Numbered from the stretch's first letter, positions 8,776-17,721 are shown. The stretch is DNA of 64,000 bases from an uncultured Dokdonia sp. (GCF_947492815.1 NZ_CANLOB010000021.1:1-64000), one strand, 5' to 3'. Translations and numbers: made by a program. Notes: a model not told the origin generated them from the letters alone.

Positions 8776-9888
8776 TTATAATGTATCAATTACAGCACTT
8801 AATCGCTCTGTAATATCTTCTATACTTCCCACACCGTCTACGCCAAAGTATTTATTTTGCTTTTCGTAGTATCCTTTTAAAATAGCAGTTTCGTTATAAT
8901 ATACTTTGATACGGTTGCGAATTACAGCCTCGTCTGCATCATCTGCTCTACCCGATGTTTTTCCTCTTTCTAATAAACGTTGCACCAGTACCTCATCATC
9001 TACTTCTAGGGCAACCATCGCAGCAACTTCTGTATTTTTTGAAGCCAATAATGTAGCTAATGCTTCTGCCTGTGCTTCTGTTCTAGGAAAACCATCAAAT
9101 ATAAATCCATTTGCATTTGGATTCTTTTCTACTTCTGCATTTAGCATATCTATCGTCACAGTATCAGGAACTAATTGTCCTTTATCCATATATGATTTTG
9201 CCAATGTTCCTAATTCGGTTGCATTTTTTATGTTGTATCTAAACACGTCTCCTGTAGAGATATGTACTAGACTGTATTTTTCTTTTAATACATCTGCTTG
9301 TGTTCCTTTTCCTGCACCTGGAGGGCCGAATAAAACAAGGTTCTTCATGTGTGATTGTTTAAGTTTATAAATAGAAGTAAGATTACGTCCTAGTCCTTTA
9401 TAGTCTAGTCCGAATCCAACAACAAAATCATTGGCAATCTCTAAGCCTATATAATCTATTGTATATGGTTTTGTATACGCTTCTGGTTTGTAAAATAAGG
9501 TGGCTATTTTAAAAGAAGCGACTTCTTCCTGTTCGAGAATCTGTATAATCGTTTCTATGGTATTACCAGAATCTACGATATCTTCTATCACGACAACGTC
9601 ACGACCTTTTAAAGAAGGCTCTGCTCCCATGACGGTAAATATTTCGTCACTTTGTGCTAATCCATCGTAACTCGCTACCTTGATAAAGCTCATCTCACAC
9701 TCTCCATTAAACTTTTTGATAAGTTCTGCTGCAAAAAGAAAAGCACCATTAAGTACTGTCAAAAATACAGGGCGTTTATCTTTATACGCATCATTAATAA
9801 GCACTGCAACGCCGTTTACAGCTTGTTGCACTTTTGTATTTGAGATACATTTTTCAAAAGTAAGTTCGTGTAATTGTACAGTCTTCAT
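8776..9888 (-). CDS. Hypoxanthine phosphoribosyltransferase-adenylate kinase fusion
   Basis: One 370-residue frame joins two purine enzymes. Residues 1-178 are HPRT, with the PRPP-binding VVVIEDIVDSGNT at about 98-110; this salvages hypoxanthine and guanine to IMP and GMP. Residues 181-370 are adenylate kinase, with P-loop LFGPPGAGKGTQ near 186-197, DGFPRTEAQAEAL and LLERGKTSGRADD; this makes ADP from AMP and ATP. The Adk LID is of the short form without zinc cysteines. The junction carries an internal Met (181, ATG at 9346-9348) exactly where a free-standing Adk would start, so separate translation is possible. A consensus-like promoter lies upstream at 9906-9938. The gene is divergent from purK, another purine gene. 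Confidence 0.93.
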   Translation of the reverse strand: MKTVQLHELTFEKCISNTKVQQAVNGVAVLINDAYKDKRPVFLTVLNGAFLFAAELIKKFNGECEMSFIKVASYDGLAQSDEIFTVMGAEPSLKGRDVVVIEDIVDSGNTIETIIQILEQEEVASFKIATLFYKPEAYTKPYTIDYIGLEIANDFVVGFGLDYKGLGRNLTSIYKLKQSHMKNLVLFGPPGAGKGTQADVLKEKYSLVHISTGDVFRYNIKNATELGTLAKSYMDKGQLVPDTVTIDMLNAEVEKNPNANGFIFDGFPRTEAQAEALATLLASKNTEVAAMVALEVDDEVLVQRLLERGKTSGRADDADEAVIRNRIKVYYNETAILKGYYEKQNKYFGVDGVGSIEDITERLSAVIDTL

Positions 9889-9905
9889 AGTGTTTTACAA
9901 AGGCG

Positions 9906-9938
9906 CAAAGATACCACCAGAAAAGGACAAATCACAAA
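9906..9938 (-). promoter_or_regulatory. Promoter of the HPRT-Adk gene
   Basis: On the minus strand TTTG (9935-9938) and TATCTTTG (9906-9913) are separated by 21 bases, close to the Bacteroidota TTTG-N19-TAnnTTTG consensus. The ATG at 9888 lies 17 bases downstream of the -7 element. Confidence 0.6.
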
Positions 9939-10040
9939 TTCGGATTCTATAATACGCAAACTTGTGAAAAGCATCTAAATTCTGAAGTATTGATACGAGA
10001 TTAGAAACGATGTTTTTGTATTTTTGAGTTTTAATTTTTA

Positions 10041-10111
10041 TGCTTGTCGTACTTCGGCAAGTGTCACATTGAGCTTGTCGAAATGCTCAGCATAAACCTC
10101 AACGCTGTTGA
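10041..10111. repeat. Cluster of three small hairpins, dispersed-repeat type
   Basis: Three hairpins in a row upstream of purK: CTTGTCG/CGGCAAG, TGAGC/GCTCA around TTGTCGAAAT, and CTCAAC GCT GTTGAG. The block containing CACATTGAGCTTGTCGAA resembles intergenic repeats I recall from Flavobacteriaceae genomes; that recollection cannot be checked here. It could also act in the purK leader. Confidence 0.5.
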
Positions 10112-10123
10112 GAACGTACTTAT

Positions 10124-11269
10124 ATGAAAAACTATTTTTCTTCAGAATTCAAATTAGGTATTTTAGGTGGTGGTCAATTAGGCAAAATGATGCTTTATGA
10201 CACCCGAAAATATGACATTCAAACGTATGTACTAGATCCAAGCCCAGAAGCGCCTTCAAGAATTGCTTGCAATTATTTTGAACAAGGTAGTCTGATGGAT
10301 TATGACACCGTAGTTACTTTTGGTCGTAAAGTAGATGTGCTCACTTTTGAGATAGAGTCTGTAAACATAGCAGCACTAGAAACTTTAGAAAAAGAAGGCC
10401 TGACTGTATATCCTTCTTCAGATACTTTACGAAAGATTCAAGACAAAGGTGTACAGAAGGAATTTTATACGGCTAATAATATTCCTACAGCGTCTTTTAA
10501 AATATACCCATCAGCAAGTGCGATTCTTGAAGATAGTCCTAGTTATCCTTTTGTTTGGAAGTCCTGTACAGGCGGATATGATGGGAAAGGAGTTTCTGTG
10601 ATTAGAAGTGCTCAAGATTTAGAAAAACTACCTGAAGTTCCTTGTATTGCAGAAGCAATGATTCCGTTTAAGAACGAGCTTGCTGTGATTGTAGCGCGTA
10701 ATCCTTCGGGAGAAGTGACTACGTATCCTGTAGTAGAAATGGAATTTCATCCAGAAGCAAATCAGGTAGAATATGTAATTTGCCCTGCTCGTATTGATGA
10801 GCAAGTTGCTCAAAAAGCAAGAGCTGTTGCCGAGAACGTGTCAAAGGCTTTTGAACATGTAGGACTCCTAGCTGTCGAGATGTTTCAAACCAAAGAAGAT
10901 GATATCTTGGTAAACGAAGTAGCTCCAAGACCGCATAATAGTGGTCATTATAGTATAGAAGGCAGTTACACCAATCAGTTTGAGCAGCATATACGAGCTA
11001 TCTTAGATTTACCTTTAGGAAAAACAGCAAGTAAAGTTGCTTCTGTGATGGTAAATCTTGTAGGGGAAGAAAATTATCAAGGACAAGTTCTTTATAAAAA
11101 CATTGAACACATCATCCAAATGGATGGTGTTACGGCTCATATTTATGGAAAAAAAGAAACACGTCCTTTTAGAAAAATGGGACATGTTACCATTGTAGAT
11201 GAAGACATAAGTATTGCAAGAGCTACCGCCGAAGAGGTTAAAAAAATGATTAAAGTAATTTCTGAATAA
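10124..11269 (+). CDS. purK: 5-(carboxyamino)imidazole ribonucleotide synthase PurK
   Basis: The 381-residue ATP-grasp enzyme carboxylates AIR to N5-CAIR using ATP and bicarbonate in de novo purine synthesis. Visible motifs are the N-terminal dinucleotide-like LGILGGGQLGKMM, the ATP-grasp lysine region FVWKSCTGGYDGKGV near 144-158, and the late motif NEVAPRPHNSGHYSIEG near 264, which binds metal and phosphate. Length is typical. It is followed 25 bases later by purE, the next enzyme, so both form an operon closed by a strong terminator at 11774. The upstream neighbour, transcribed away, is the purine salvage fusion. Confidence 0.96.
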   Translation: MKNYFSSEFKLGILGGGQLGKMMLYDTRKYDIQTYVLDPSPEAPSRIACNYFEQGSLMDYDTVVTFGRKVDVLTFEIESVNIAALETLEKEGLTVYPSSDTLRKIQDKGVQKEFYTANNIPTASFKIYPSASAILEDSPSYPFVWKSCTGGYDGKGVSVIRSAQDLEKLPEVPCIAEAMIPFKNELAVIVARNPSGEVTTYPVVEMEFHPEANQVEYVICPARIDEQVAQKARAVAENVSKAFEHVGLLAVEMFQTKEDDILVNEVAPRPHNSGHYSIEGSYTNQFEQHIRAILDLPLGKTASKVASVMVNLVGEENYQGQVLYKNIEHIIQMDGVTAHIYGKKETRPFRKMGHVTIVDEDISIARATAEEVKKMIKVISE

Positions 11270-11294
11270 TATAAACACAAAAGGATCAAAGTAT

Positions 11295-11774
11295 ATGAAA
11301 GTAGGAATCATTATGGGAAGTACAAGCGATCTCCCAGTTATGCAAAAAGCCATCGATATTCTTGAACATTTAGGAATTGCTACGGAAGTCGATATTGTAA
11401 GTGCACACCGTACGCCAGAAAAGCTTTTTGATTATGGTCAAAACGCACATACAAGAGGTATCAATGTCATTATTGCTGGAGCTGGAGGTGCGGCACACTT
11501 ACCAGGAATGGTGGCGTCATTATCACCACTTCCTGTGATAGGAGTTCCTGTAAAATCACGTAATTCTATAGATGGGTGGGATTCTGTACTATCTATACTA
11601 CAAATGCCGGGCGGTGTTCCTGTAGCGACTGTAGCATTAGATGGAGCTCAAAATGCAGGGATACTTGCAGCCCAGATTTTAGGTGCTACAGATACTGAAG
11701 TACAACATAGAATTGTTACGTATAAGCAAGAGCTAAAACAAAAAGTAATTGACGGAGCAAAAAGTCTAAAATAA
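11295..11774 (+). CDS. purE: N5-CAIR mutase PurE (class I)
   Basis: The 159-residue protein converts N5-CAIR made by PurK into CAIR in de novo purine synthesis. Motifs are GIIMGSTSDLPVM at 4-16, VSAHRTPE with the catalytic His near 38, and AGAGGAAHLPGM near 61-72, all typical of class I PurE. The presence of PurK just upstream fits class I rather than the animal-type class II that uses CO2 directly. The stop overlaps the first base of the terminator hairpin. Confidence 0.97.
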   Translation: MKVGIIMGSTSDLPVMQKAIDILEHLGIATEVDIVSAHRTPEKLFDYGQNAHTRGINVIIAGAGGAAHLPGMVASLSPLPVIGVPVKSRNSIDGWDSVLSILQMPGGVPVATVALDGAQNAGILAAQILGATDTEVQHRIVTYKQELKQKVIDGAKSLK

Positions 11775-11803
11775 AAAAGACCACCTCTCCAGGTGGTCTT
11801 TTT
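11774..11803 (+). terminator. Rho-independent terminator of purKE
   Basis: Stem AAAAAGACCACCT / AGGTGGTCTTTTT with loop CTCC, ending in a T run. It lies directly after purE. About 218 bases of gene-free sequence follow. Confidence 0.9.
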
Positions 11804-12021
11804 GTCAATGTAACATTTGGGTATTGAATTATTATTTATTAACCATCCTAAATAGTATCAAACCTTATGTATTTTACATTGAATTGGGGAATTCTCACTA
11901 AAACTCACGTCAAAGATATCACGTAGTTTGAAACTAGTTGCTAAAATCCGACGAGCACAACTAAAACATAGATGAAATACACAAAATCATCGATAAAAAA
12001 CATAATTTAATTGCATTTTAT

Positions 12022-14049
12022 ATGAACATAGCAGATAATCCACTTTTAATTCCTTTCAATGAAGCGCCATTTTCTAGTATAAAAAATGAACACTTTAAGC
12101 CTGCATTTGAAACTGCTATTACTATGGCTAGAGAAGAAATAAATACTATTGCCAACAATACAGCAGCACCTACTTTTGAAAATACAGTGGTTGCACTTGA
12201 CTATAGTGGTGCTCAATTAGATCGTATTTCTAGTGTATTCTTTAATTTGAATAGCGCCGAAACAAATGAACATATTCAAAAAATAGCACAAGAAGTATCT
12301 CCTTTGCTTTCTGAATTTGGCAATGACATTACACTTAACGAACAATTATTTGCTCGTATCAAGAGTGTGTATGATCAAAAAAATACACTTGAATTATCTG
12401 TAGAAGAACAAACACTACTCGATAAAAGATATAAAAGTTTTGCTCGTAATGGAGCCAATCTTCCTGAAGATAAGAAATCTAGATTGAGAGAAATAGATGC
12501 TGCATTAGCAAAATTAAAGCTTACGTTTGGAGAAAATGTACTAGCAGAAACAAACGCCTATGAGTTACATCTCACTGATGAAAGTGATCTAGATGGGTTA
12601 CCAGAGAGTGCTAAAGAAGCGGCTGCAAGTGAAGCGAAGAATCGAGATAAAGACGGATGGGTGATCACCTTAGATTATCCAAGTTACATTCCGTTTATGA
12701 AATATGCTACTCATAGAAATTTACGTAAAGAACTTTCTATTGCTTTTGGAAGCAAAGCCTTTAAAGGCAACGAACAGGACAATCAAAAAAATGTGTTAGA
12801 AATTGTTCAATTACGTCATGAACGTGCGAATCTTCTTGGGTATGATACACATGCTCATTTTGTACTGGAAGAACGTATGGCAGAAACACCAGACAAAGTC
12901 ATCACCTTCCTAAACACATTACTAGAAAAAGCAAAACCAGCGGCAGAAAGAGAATTTGCACAGTTAGAAAATTTCGCGAAAGCGGAAGACAACATTGAAC
13001 GATTAGAAAAATGGGACAGTTCTTATTATTCTGAAAAACTAAAACAAAAATTATTTAGTCTGGATGATGAGCAATTGAAACCCTATTTCAAATTAGAAAA
13101 CGTTATCACAGGTGTATTTACTGTAGCACAAAAATTATTTGGACTTCAATTTGAAGAAGTATTTGATGTAGACACCTATCATGAGGAAGTAAAAACCTAT
13201 CATGTCCTGGATGCCGATGGGAATTTCATCTCTTTATTTTATGCAGATTTCCATCCTCGTAAAGGAAAACGAGGGGGTGCTTGGATGACATCATTTAAAT
13301 CACAAATGATGAAAGATGGCGTTAATGAGCGCCCTCATGTATCTAACGTCTGTAATTTCACACCTTCTACACCAAGTAAGCCTTCTTTACTTACTTTTAA
13401 TGAAGTAACTACCTTATTCCATGAATTTGGACATGGACTACATGGAATGCTTGCCAATACCACCTATCCTAGTTTATCAGGAACCTCTGTATATTGGGAT
13501 TTTGTAGAACTTCCTAGTCAAGTGTTAGAAAACTGGTGTTATGAAAAAGAAGCATTAGAGTTATTTGCAACACATTATGAAACTGGAGAAGTAATCCCTA
13601 TGGAATTAGTACAGAAGATCAAAGACTCTGCGACTTTCCAAGAAGGAATGCAAACCTTACGTCAATTGAGTTTTGGATTGATGGATATGGCGTGGCATAG
13701 TCAAGACCCATCTGCGATTACAGATGTTAAGGCATTTGAAAGTGATGCATTTTCAGAGACGAGTTTATATCCTCCAACTCCTGAAACGTGTATGAGTACT
13801 TCATTTTCTCATATTTTTCAAGGAGGATATTCTTCTGGATATTATAGTTATAAATGGGCAGAAGTATTGGATGCCGATGCCTTTGAATATTTTAAAGAAC
13901 ATGGAATCTTCAATAAGGAGATTGCACAAAAATTTAAGGAGCATGTATTATCTAAAGGAGGTACTGAAAATCCAATGACGTTATACAAACGTTTTAGGGG
14001 GCAAGAACCTCAGCCAGATGCTTTATTGAGAAGAGCAGGGTTGATTTAA
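12022..14049 (+). CDS. dcp: M3-family metallopeptidase (peptidyl-dipeptidase Dcp-like)
   Basis: The 675-residue protein has the M3 zinc site FHEFGHGLHG (H467, E468, H471) and the third ligand at E496 in WDFVELPSQ. The downstream SHIFQGGYSSGYYSYKWAEV is the substrate-gating loop typical of Dcp and oligopeptidase A. Dcp enzymes remove dipeptides from the C-terminus of short peptides. No signal peptide is visible, so a cytoplasmic role in peptide turnover is likely. A near-complete 14-bp palindrome (12 of 14 bases) at about 12972 encodes FAKA. The last 21 bases of this gene are partly duplicated 713 bases downstream. Confidence 0.92.
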   Translation: MNIADNPLLIPFNEAPFSSIKNEHFKPAFETAITMAREEINTIANNTAAPTFENTVVALDYSGAQLDRISSVFFNLNSAETNEHIQKIAQEVSPLLSEFGNDITLNEQLFARIKSVYDQKNTLELSVEEQTLLDKRYKSFARNGANLPEDKKSRLREIDAALAKLKLTFGENVLAETNAYELHLTDESDLDGLPESAKEAAASEAKNRDKDGWVITLDYPSYIPFMKYATHRNLRKELSIAFGSKAFKGNEQDNQKNVLEIVQLRHERANLLGYDTHAHFVLEERMAETPDKVITFLNTLLEKAKPAAEREFAQLENFAKAEDNIERLEKWDSSYYSEKLKQKLFSLDDEQLKPYFKLENVITGVFTVAQKLFGLQFEEVFDVDTYHEEVKTYHVLDADGNFISLFYADFHPRKGKRGGAWMTSFKSQMMKDGVNERPHVSNVCNFTPSTPSKPSLLTFNEVTTLFHEFGHGLHGMLANTTYPSLSGTSVYWDFVELPSQVLENWCYEKEALELFATHYETGEVIPMELVQKIKDSATFQEGMQTLRQLSFGLMDMAWHSQDPSAITDVKAFESDAFSETSLYPPTPETCMSTSFSHIFQGGYSSGYYSYKWAEVLDADAFEYFKEHGIFNKEIAQKFKEHVLSKGGTENPMTLYKRFRGQEPQPDALLRRAGLI

Positions 14050-14050
14050 A
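14030..14050 (+). repeat. Direct repeat, left copy (3' end of dcp)
   Basis: Covers the final codons and stop of dcp. It matches 14743-14763 at 20 of 21 bases. Confidence 0.7.
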
Positions 14051-14080
14051 CAAAAGCAATTAAACGGGAATTAAACCGAG

Positions 14081-14100
14081 ATCCCGCTGAAAAGCGGGAT
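14081..14100. terminator. Hairpin after dcp, possible terminator
   Basis: Perfect stem ATCCCGCT / AGCGGGAT with GAAA tetraloop, 31 bases after the dcp stop. There is no T run after it on either strand, so termination is uncertain. It may be a dispersed hairpin repeat. Confidence 0.5.
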
Positions 14101-14175
14101 TAGTTCAACCATCTATTTTAGATACGTCTTACAGACTTTACAAAATAGTGTTTTACTAATAAAATTACATTTCAA

Positions 14176-14643
14176 ATGAGACAAATAGCCATTATTTCTT
14201 TATGTATACTTTATAGTTTAATTTCCTATTCTCAGAACGATACATATATTATAGGAAACTATGAATACGTATCGCTAAAACCTGCATCTGAAGAATCAAA
14301 AATAAAAATTACAACTATTGTCAATGAAGTTGAAGAAACGACTCCTCCGCAACAAAAAAGAATGGATTCCTTACAATCTTTAAGAGATAATGATCCTAGA
14401 TTTTCAAAAGTTTATCTTCACTTCACAAAAAACCATACGACAGAATATAGATTTGGCTTGGGATTAAAAATAAAGTCGAACAATAAAAAAAAGGTATTAT
14501 ACAAAGGTATATACCCGACTTATGAGGTAATTGAAAAGAAAGGGGATTCTATTTTTGTTTTGGACAAGCAATTTAATTCTAAAGCTATTCTTATTAAGAC
14601 TCACATTGATTTATCAGATTATCCAGTTCAGGAAGTAGATTAA
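14176..14643 (+). CDS. Small exported protein of unknown function
   Basis: The 155-residue protein has a clear signal peptide (MRQIAIISLCILYSLISYSQ) and then a charged, beta-rich mature part (NDTYIIGNYEYVSLK and later GIYPTYEVIEKKGDSIFVLD). I do not recognise a family. It lies between the two copies of the dcp 3'-end repeat, which suggests that it, or the segment carrying it, was inserted or duplicated there. Codon use looks more AT-rich than that of the enzymes beside it. Confidence 0.6.
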   Translation: MRQIAIISLCILYSLISYSQNDTYIIGNYEYVSLKPASEESKIKITTIVNEVEETTPPQQKRMDSLQSLRDNDPRFSKVYLHFTKNHTTEYRFGLGLKIKSNNKKKVLYKGIYPTYEVIEKKGDSIFVLDKQFNSKAILIKTHIDLSDYPVQEVD

Positions 14644-14742
14644 AAAAATCCAAGCTAAAAAATGATTCTTATTTGATATTAAGAATACTTTTACTAATTG
14701 TACATTTTAGAGGACTAGAATCTCAATCCCATACTATACTGG

Positions 14743-14763
14743 GAAGAGCAGGATTGATTTAAA
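14743..14763 (+). repeat. Direct repeat, right copy (dcp 3'-end remnant)
   Basis: GAAGAGCAGGATTGATTTAA plus one A repeats the end of dcp, including its in-phase stop, with one mismatch. No gene precedes it, so it is a remnant. A CGAACGCAGTCGAG segment at about 14796 resembles another dispersed repeat. Confidence 0.65.
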
Positions 14764-14848
14764 GAAATGAAAGCCCCTTCAATTATTGTCTGTTCGAACG
14801 CAGTCGAGAATTCTATAGCAAATGACTATTCGTTAAAACTAATTAGAA

Positions 14849-15835
14849 ATGATGAAAAACATATTTACAATTTTAATTATTCAGTTATTCTTTGTGACAC
14901 CTATAATTGCACAGAATAAGTCTATACAAAAAAAGAATACGGAATATGTTGGAGAATGGAAATCATATTTATCAGACAAAACAACTTTTCAATACTTAAA
15001 ACTTAACATAGACGGAACAGGAATTAAGGCTATTGGCAAAACAATTAATGGGAAAGACACTATATTAAGCAAAGATTACTCATTTTTAAAAATTACTAAT
15101 TGGCAAATAAAAAAGAAAAGACTTGTCATTCAAACTGAACACAATTTAAAATATAAACCAAATAATGTTTATGAAATTAAATTTGCAAATAAAGATAGTA
15201 TTACTTTATTGGGGGATCATTTTAGGTTAGGCATTTATCCTTCTAGATTAAATAAAGATGTTTTTAATAGAATAGTAAATTATACAAATTCAAAAATATT
15301 AAAAGGCGATTATGGTGTAAAAACTCAAACTTGTCTGCAGGAAATAAAGCTTTTTGAATTTAAAAAAATTGATGACAATTTTATTTCTGCAAAATACATT
15401 GGGTTTGATGACATAATCCCTCATATAGTTGGTTGTACACAAGACTATGAATTTGTATCTAATTACATAGATCCAGCATATGAATTAAAACTACCTAAAG
15501 GGTTTGATTCTTGGTCGTTAGGCTTAGGGAATAACAATCTCATTATTTCTTTCACAGACAAAAGTGATACAACAAGTGAGACCTCTATATCTATTAACTA
15601 TGACTTTAAAGATGAAAATAAAAAACACTACTTCAAACAAATTGAAAAGGGAAAAGAAATTGAAAACAAAATAATATTTGCAAACAAAGAATTATATCAA
15701 TTTATAAACTGGCAAAAGAAAATATCTGGAAAAATATTTTATGATAATCATATTTATATTTCATATTATACTTTTGATAAAAGTAAAGAACAAATATTAA
15801 AAGAATGCATATCATCTTTTAAGTATAAAAACTAA
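14849..15835 (+). CDS. Exported protein of unknown function
   Basis: About 328 residues with a signal peptide (MMKNIFTILIIQLFFVTPIIAQ) and a lysine- and asparagine-rich mature part. An early segment (YVGEWKSYLSDKTTFQYLKL, then NIDGTGI) has the look of a small beta-barrel or lipocalin-like start, but this is only a resemblance. No enzyme motif is visible. Two consecutive ATG codons at 14849 and 14852 could both start it. With the preceding small protein it forms an island of orphan exported proteins between dcp and the glycosyltransferase. Confidence 0.6.
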   Translation: MMKNIFTILIIQLFFVTPIIAQNKSIQKKNTEYVGEWKSYLSDKTTFQYLKLNIDGTGIKAIGKTINGKDTILSKDYSFLKITNWQIKKKRLVIQTEHNLKYKPNNVYEIKFANKDSITLLGDHFRLGIYPSRLNKDVFNRIVNYTNSKILKGDYGVKTQTCLQEIKLFEFKKIDDNFISAKYIGFDDIIPHIVGCTQDYEFVSNYIDPAYELKLPKGFDSWSLGLGNNNLIISFTDKSDTTSETSISINYDFKDENKKHYFKQIEKGKEIENKIIFANKELYQFINWQKKISGKIFYDNHIYISYYTFDKSKEQILKECISSFKYKN

Positions 15836-15942
15836 TCACAACAATTCCTATAGAACGTATTCACTTTGTAAGATGAAAACGTCATATACAACAAAGAGTT
15901 TTCGACTACGCTAGAATAGATAGTATAAACTACATACTATTA

Positions 15943-17163
15943 CTATTTCGCTTTATTCTTCTCCTCAATCCACTTAGACATAAATTTGGTGCTTTGTAGG
16001 GTGTGATGTAACAACATCTGTCCTGTAAAGTTATCTTGTCTATGAGTTGTCAATGTATTTTTACACTTTGTGATTACATCATAAAAACCATCTTCAAAAT
16101 CTACTCGTTGAAAACGATTATTGACAAGTATACGTCCATGATCCTGCGCTACTTGCCACAGGTTTTCATTTGTGTATAAGGCTGTGGCCGCTTTCGCGAA
16201 AGCGTATACATCATCTTTTACATATCCTCCCCAGGTAAAATCTCCTTGCATCGCCTCTGCTCCTACTTGAGTTGTCACATTGGGTGTTCCACATTGCATA
16301 GCATCTATAAACTTCCCTTTAAGACCTGCACCAAAACGCAAGGGAGCCAATAATACTTTCGCTTTTGAAATAACTTCTTTGGCATCTTCGGCTCTTCTTT
16401 TTACATAAAAACCTTCTTTAGGATTGTGCAGCTGCAATACTTTCTCTGAAGCATAGGCTCCATACACATGTAATTGTGCGTCAGGAATCGCTTTACGTAT
16501 TTCTGGCCAGATGATTTGTTTAAGTTGTAGGGTGGCATCCCAATTAGGCGCATGTAAAAAATTACCTATGCAGATAAAATGATTCCGTTCTTCAAAAGGG
16601 ATAAAGTCTCCTAATACGGGTGGCAATAAAAAGGGCAAATAATGTAACAAGCGCTCAGGGACTTTAAAAAACGTCTGAAGTAATTCCATTTCATACTCAG
16701 AAATCATCAAGGTAAGATCACACCTGTAGATACTTGCTATTTCTCGTTTGGCAACATCAGAAAGGAGATCACTTTCTTTAAAAACACGATTTTCCTTCAC
16801 TGCTTGGTGCCGTGCTTTACGTAAACAATGCAAATCTTCTGTATCGAGTATTCGCAATGCATCTGGGCATTGTTGCGCGACTCGCCAACCAAATTGCTCT
16901 TCGACCATAAACCGATCAAAAAGCACCAAATCTGGATTCAGTTCTTTGACGAAAGCATCAAAACTGGTATCATTTAAGGCGACTGAGGTCGTATCAATTC
17001 CTTTTTCTGTCAGATCTATAGCATATTCACTAGGAGATGCTGTCGACGCATAGGTGATGTTCCAATTTTTAGAAAGAAACACATCCATTAATTGCAGCAT
17101 ACGACTTCCCGCTGCTGACGATTGTGGCTCTACCCAAACACTTGAAATGATTACTACGTTCAC
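15943..17163 (-). CDS. GT-B glycosyltransferase (GT4-like)
   Basis: The 406-residue protein starts with a Rossmann strand (MNVVIISSVWVEPQSSAAG) and has a C-terminal half typical of group 1 glycosyltransferases: FICIGNFLHAPNWDA, then AKVLLAPLRFGAGLKGKF, then DAMQCGTPNVTT with the acidic/glycine nucleotide-sugar site. The donor and acceptor are unknown; surface polysaccharide or glycoprotein decoration is a reasonable inference. No sugar-polymer genes are next to it. One 14-bp palindrome sits near the C-terminus and is read YAFAKAATAL. Downstream lies only a degenerate repeat fragment. Confidence 0.8.
   Translation of the reverse strand: MNVVIISSVWVEPQSSAAGSRMLQLMDVFLSKNWNITYASTASPSEYAIDLTEKGIDTTSVALNDTSFDAFVKELNPDLVLFDRFMVEEQFGWRVAQQCPDALRILDTEDLHCLRKARHQAVKENRVFKESDLLSDVAKREIASIYRCDLTLMISEYEMELLQTFFKVPERLLHYLPFLLPPVLGDFIPFEERNHFICIGNFLHAPNWDATLQLKQIIWPEIRKAIPDAQLHVYGAYASEKVLQLHNPKEGFYVKRRAEDAKEVISKAKVLLAPLRFGAGLKGKFIDAMQCGTPNVTTQVGAEAMQGDFTWGGYVKDDVYAFAKAATALYTNENLWQVAQDHGRILVNNRFQRVDFEDGFYDVITKCKNTLTTHRQDNFTGQMLLHHTLQSTKFMSKWIEEKNKAK
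16190..16203. repeat. 14-bp palindrome, copy 5
   Basis: Perfect copy inside the GT-B glycosyltransferase gene, read AFAKA. Confidence 0.9.
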
Positions 17164-17293
17164 AGGGTAAAAATAAGGAATAGATCATCTTTAAAGCTAT
17201 TACATGAAATAAGAAAGTTCAAAGTTTCAAATTTTAGGTTTCAAAAAATCAAATTGTACATTTCAAAAATAGAGTATTGGTCTATTTTCAAAC

Positions 17294-17660
17294 CGGGATT
17301 TCGATACTATTTGTTTTCTGCCTTTCGACGAAATCAAATCACTCAATCTCCTTACTCACTATTTTAAATTCCAAATCACAAAAAAGCAAATCGTAAACAA
17401 AAAATTCGGGATTTCGATACTATTTGTTTTCTGCCTTTCGGCGAAATCAAATCACTCAATCACCTTACTCACTATTTTAAATTCCAAATCACAAAAAGGC
17501 AAATCGCAAACAAAAAACTCGGGATTTCGATACTATTTGTTTTTCTGCCTTTCGGCGAAATCAAATCACTCAATCACCTTACTCGCTATTTTAAAATCCA
17601 AATCACAAAAAGGCAAATCGCAAATTCTTTTTTCTCTTCTCTATTTTCTATTTCTCTGCC
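17294..17660. repeat. Three 113-bp tandem repeats plus a degenerate fourth
   Basis: Units begin at 17294, 17407 and 17520 with CGGGATTTCGATACTATTTG, a period of exactly 113 bases. Each contains CTGCCTTTCGRCGAAATCAA and ends in a CACAAAAAGGCAAATCGCAAA-like stretch. A partial fourth copy (CTGCCTTTCGGCGAAATTAA) follows to about 17680. No unit holds a convincing gene, and the short open frame at 17537-17719 is only a product of the repeat. This is the main content of the 604-base gap at 17164-17767; the rest of it is AT-rich sequence and the operator-promoter described next. Confidence 0.85.
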
Positions 17661-17721
17661 TTTCGGCGAAATTAAATTTAGCACTCTCTTCTATCATTAA
17701 AACGGAAGCGAAGTTATAAAT

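Noticed and set aside
17294..17660. Possible CRISPR array
   Set aside because: The repeat unit is a continuous 113 bases with no unique spacers, and there are no cas genes in the window.
17537..17719. 60-residue open frame in the tandem repeat region
   Set aside because: It is generated by the third repeat unit, has no homologous look and no upstream signal, and its sequence follows the 113-base period.
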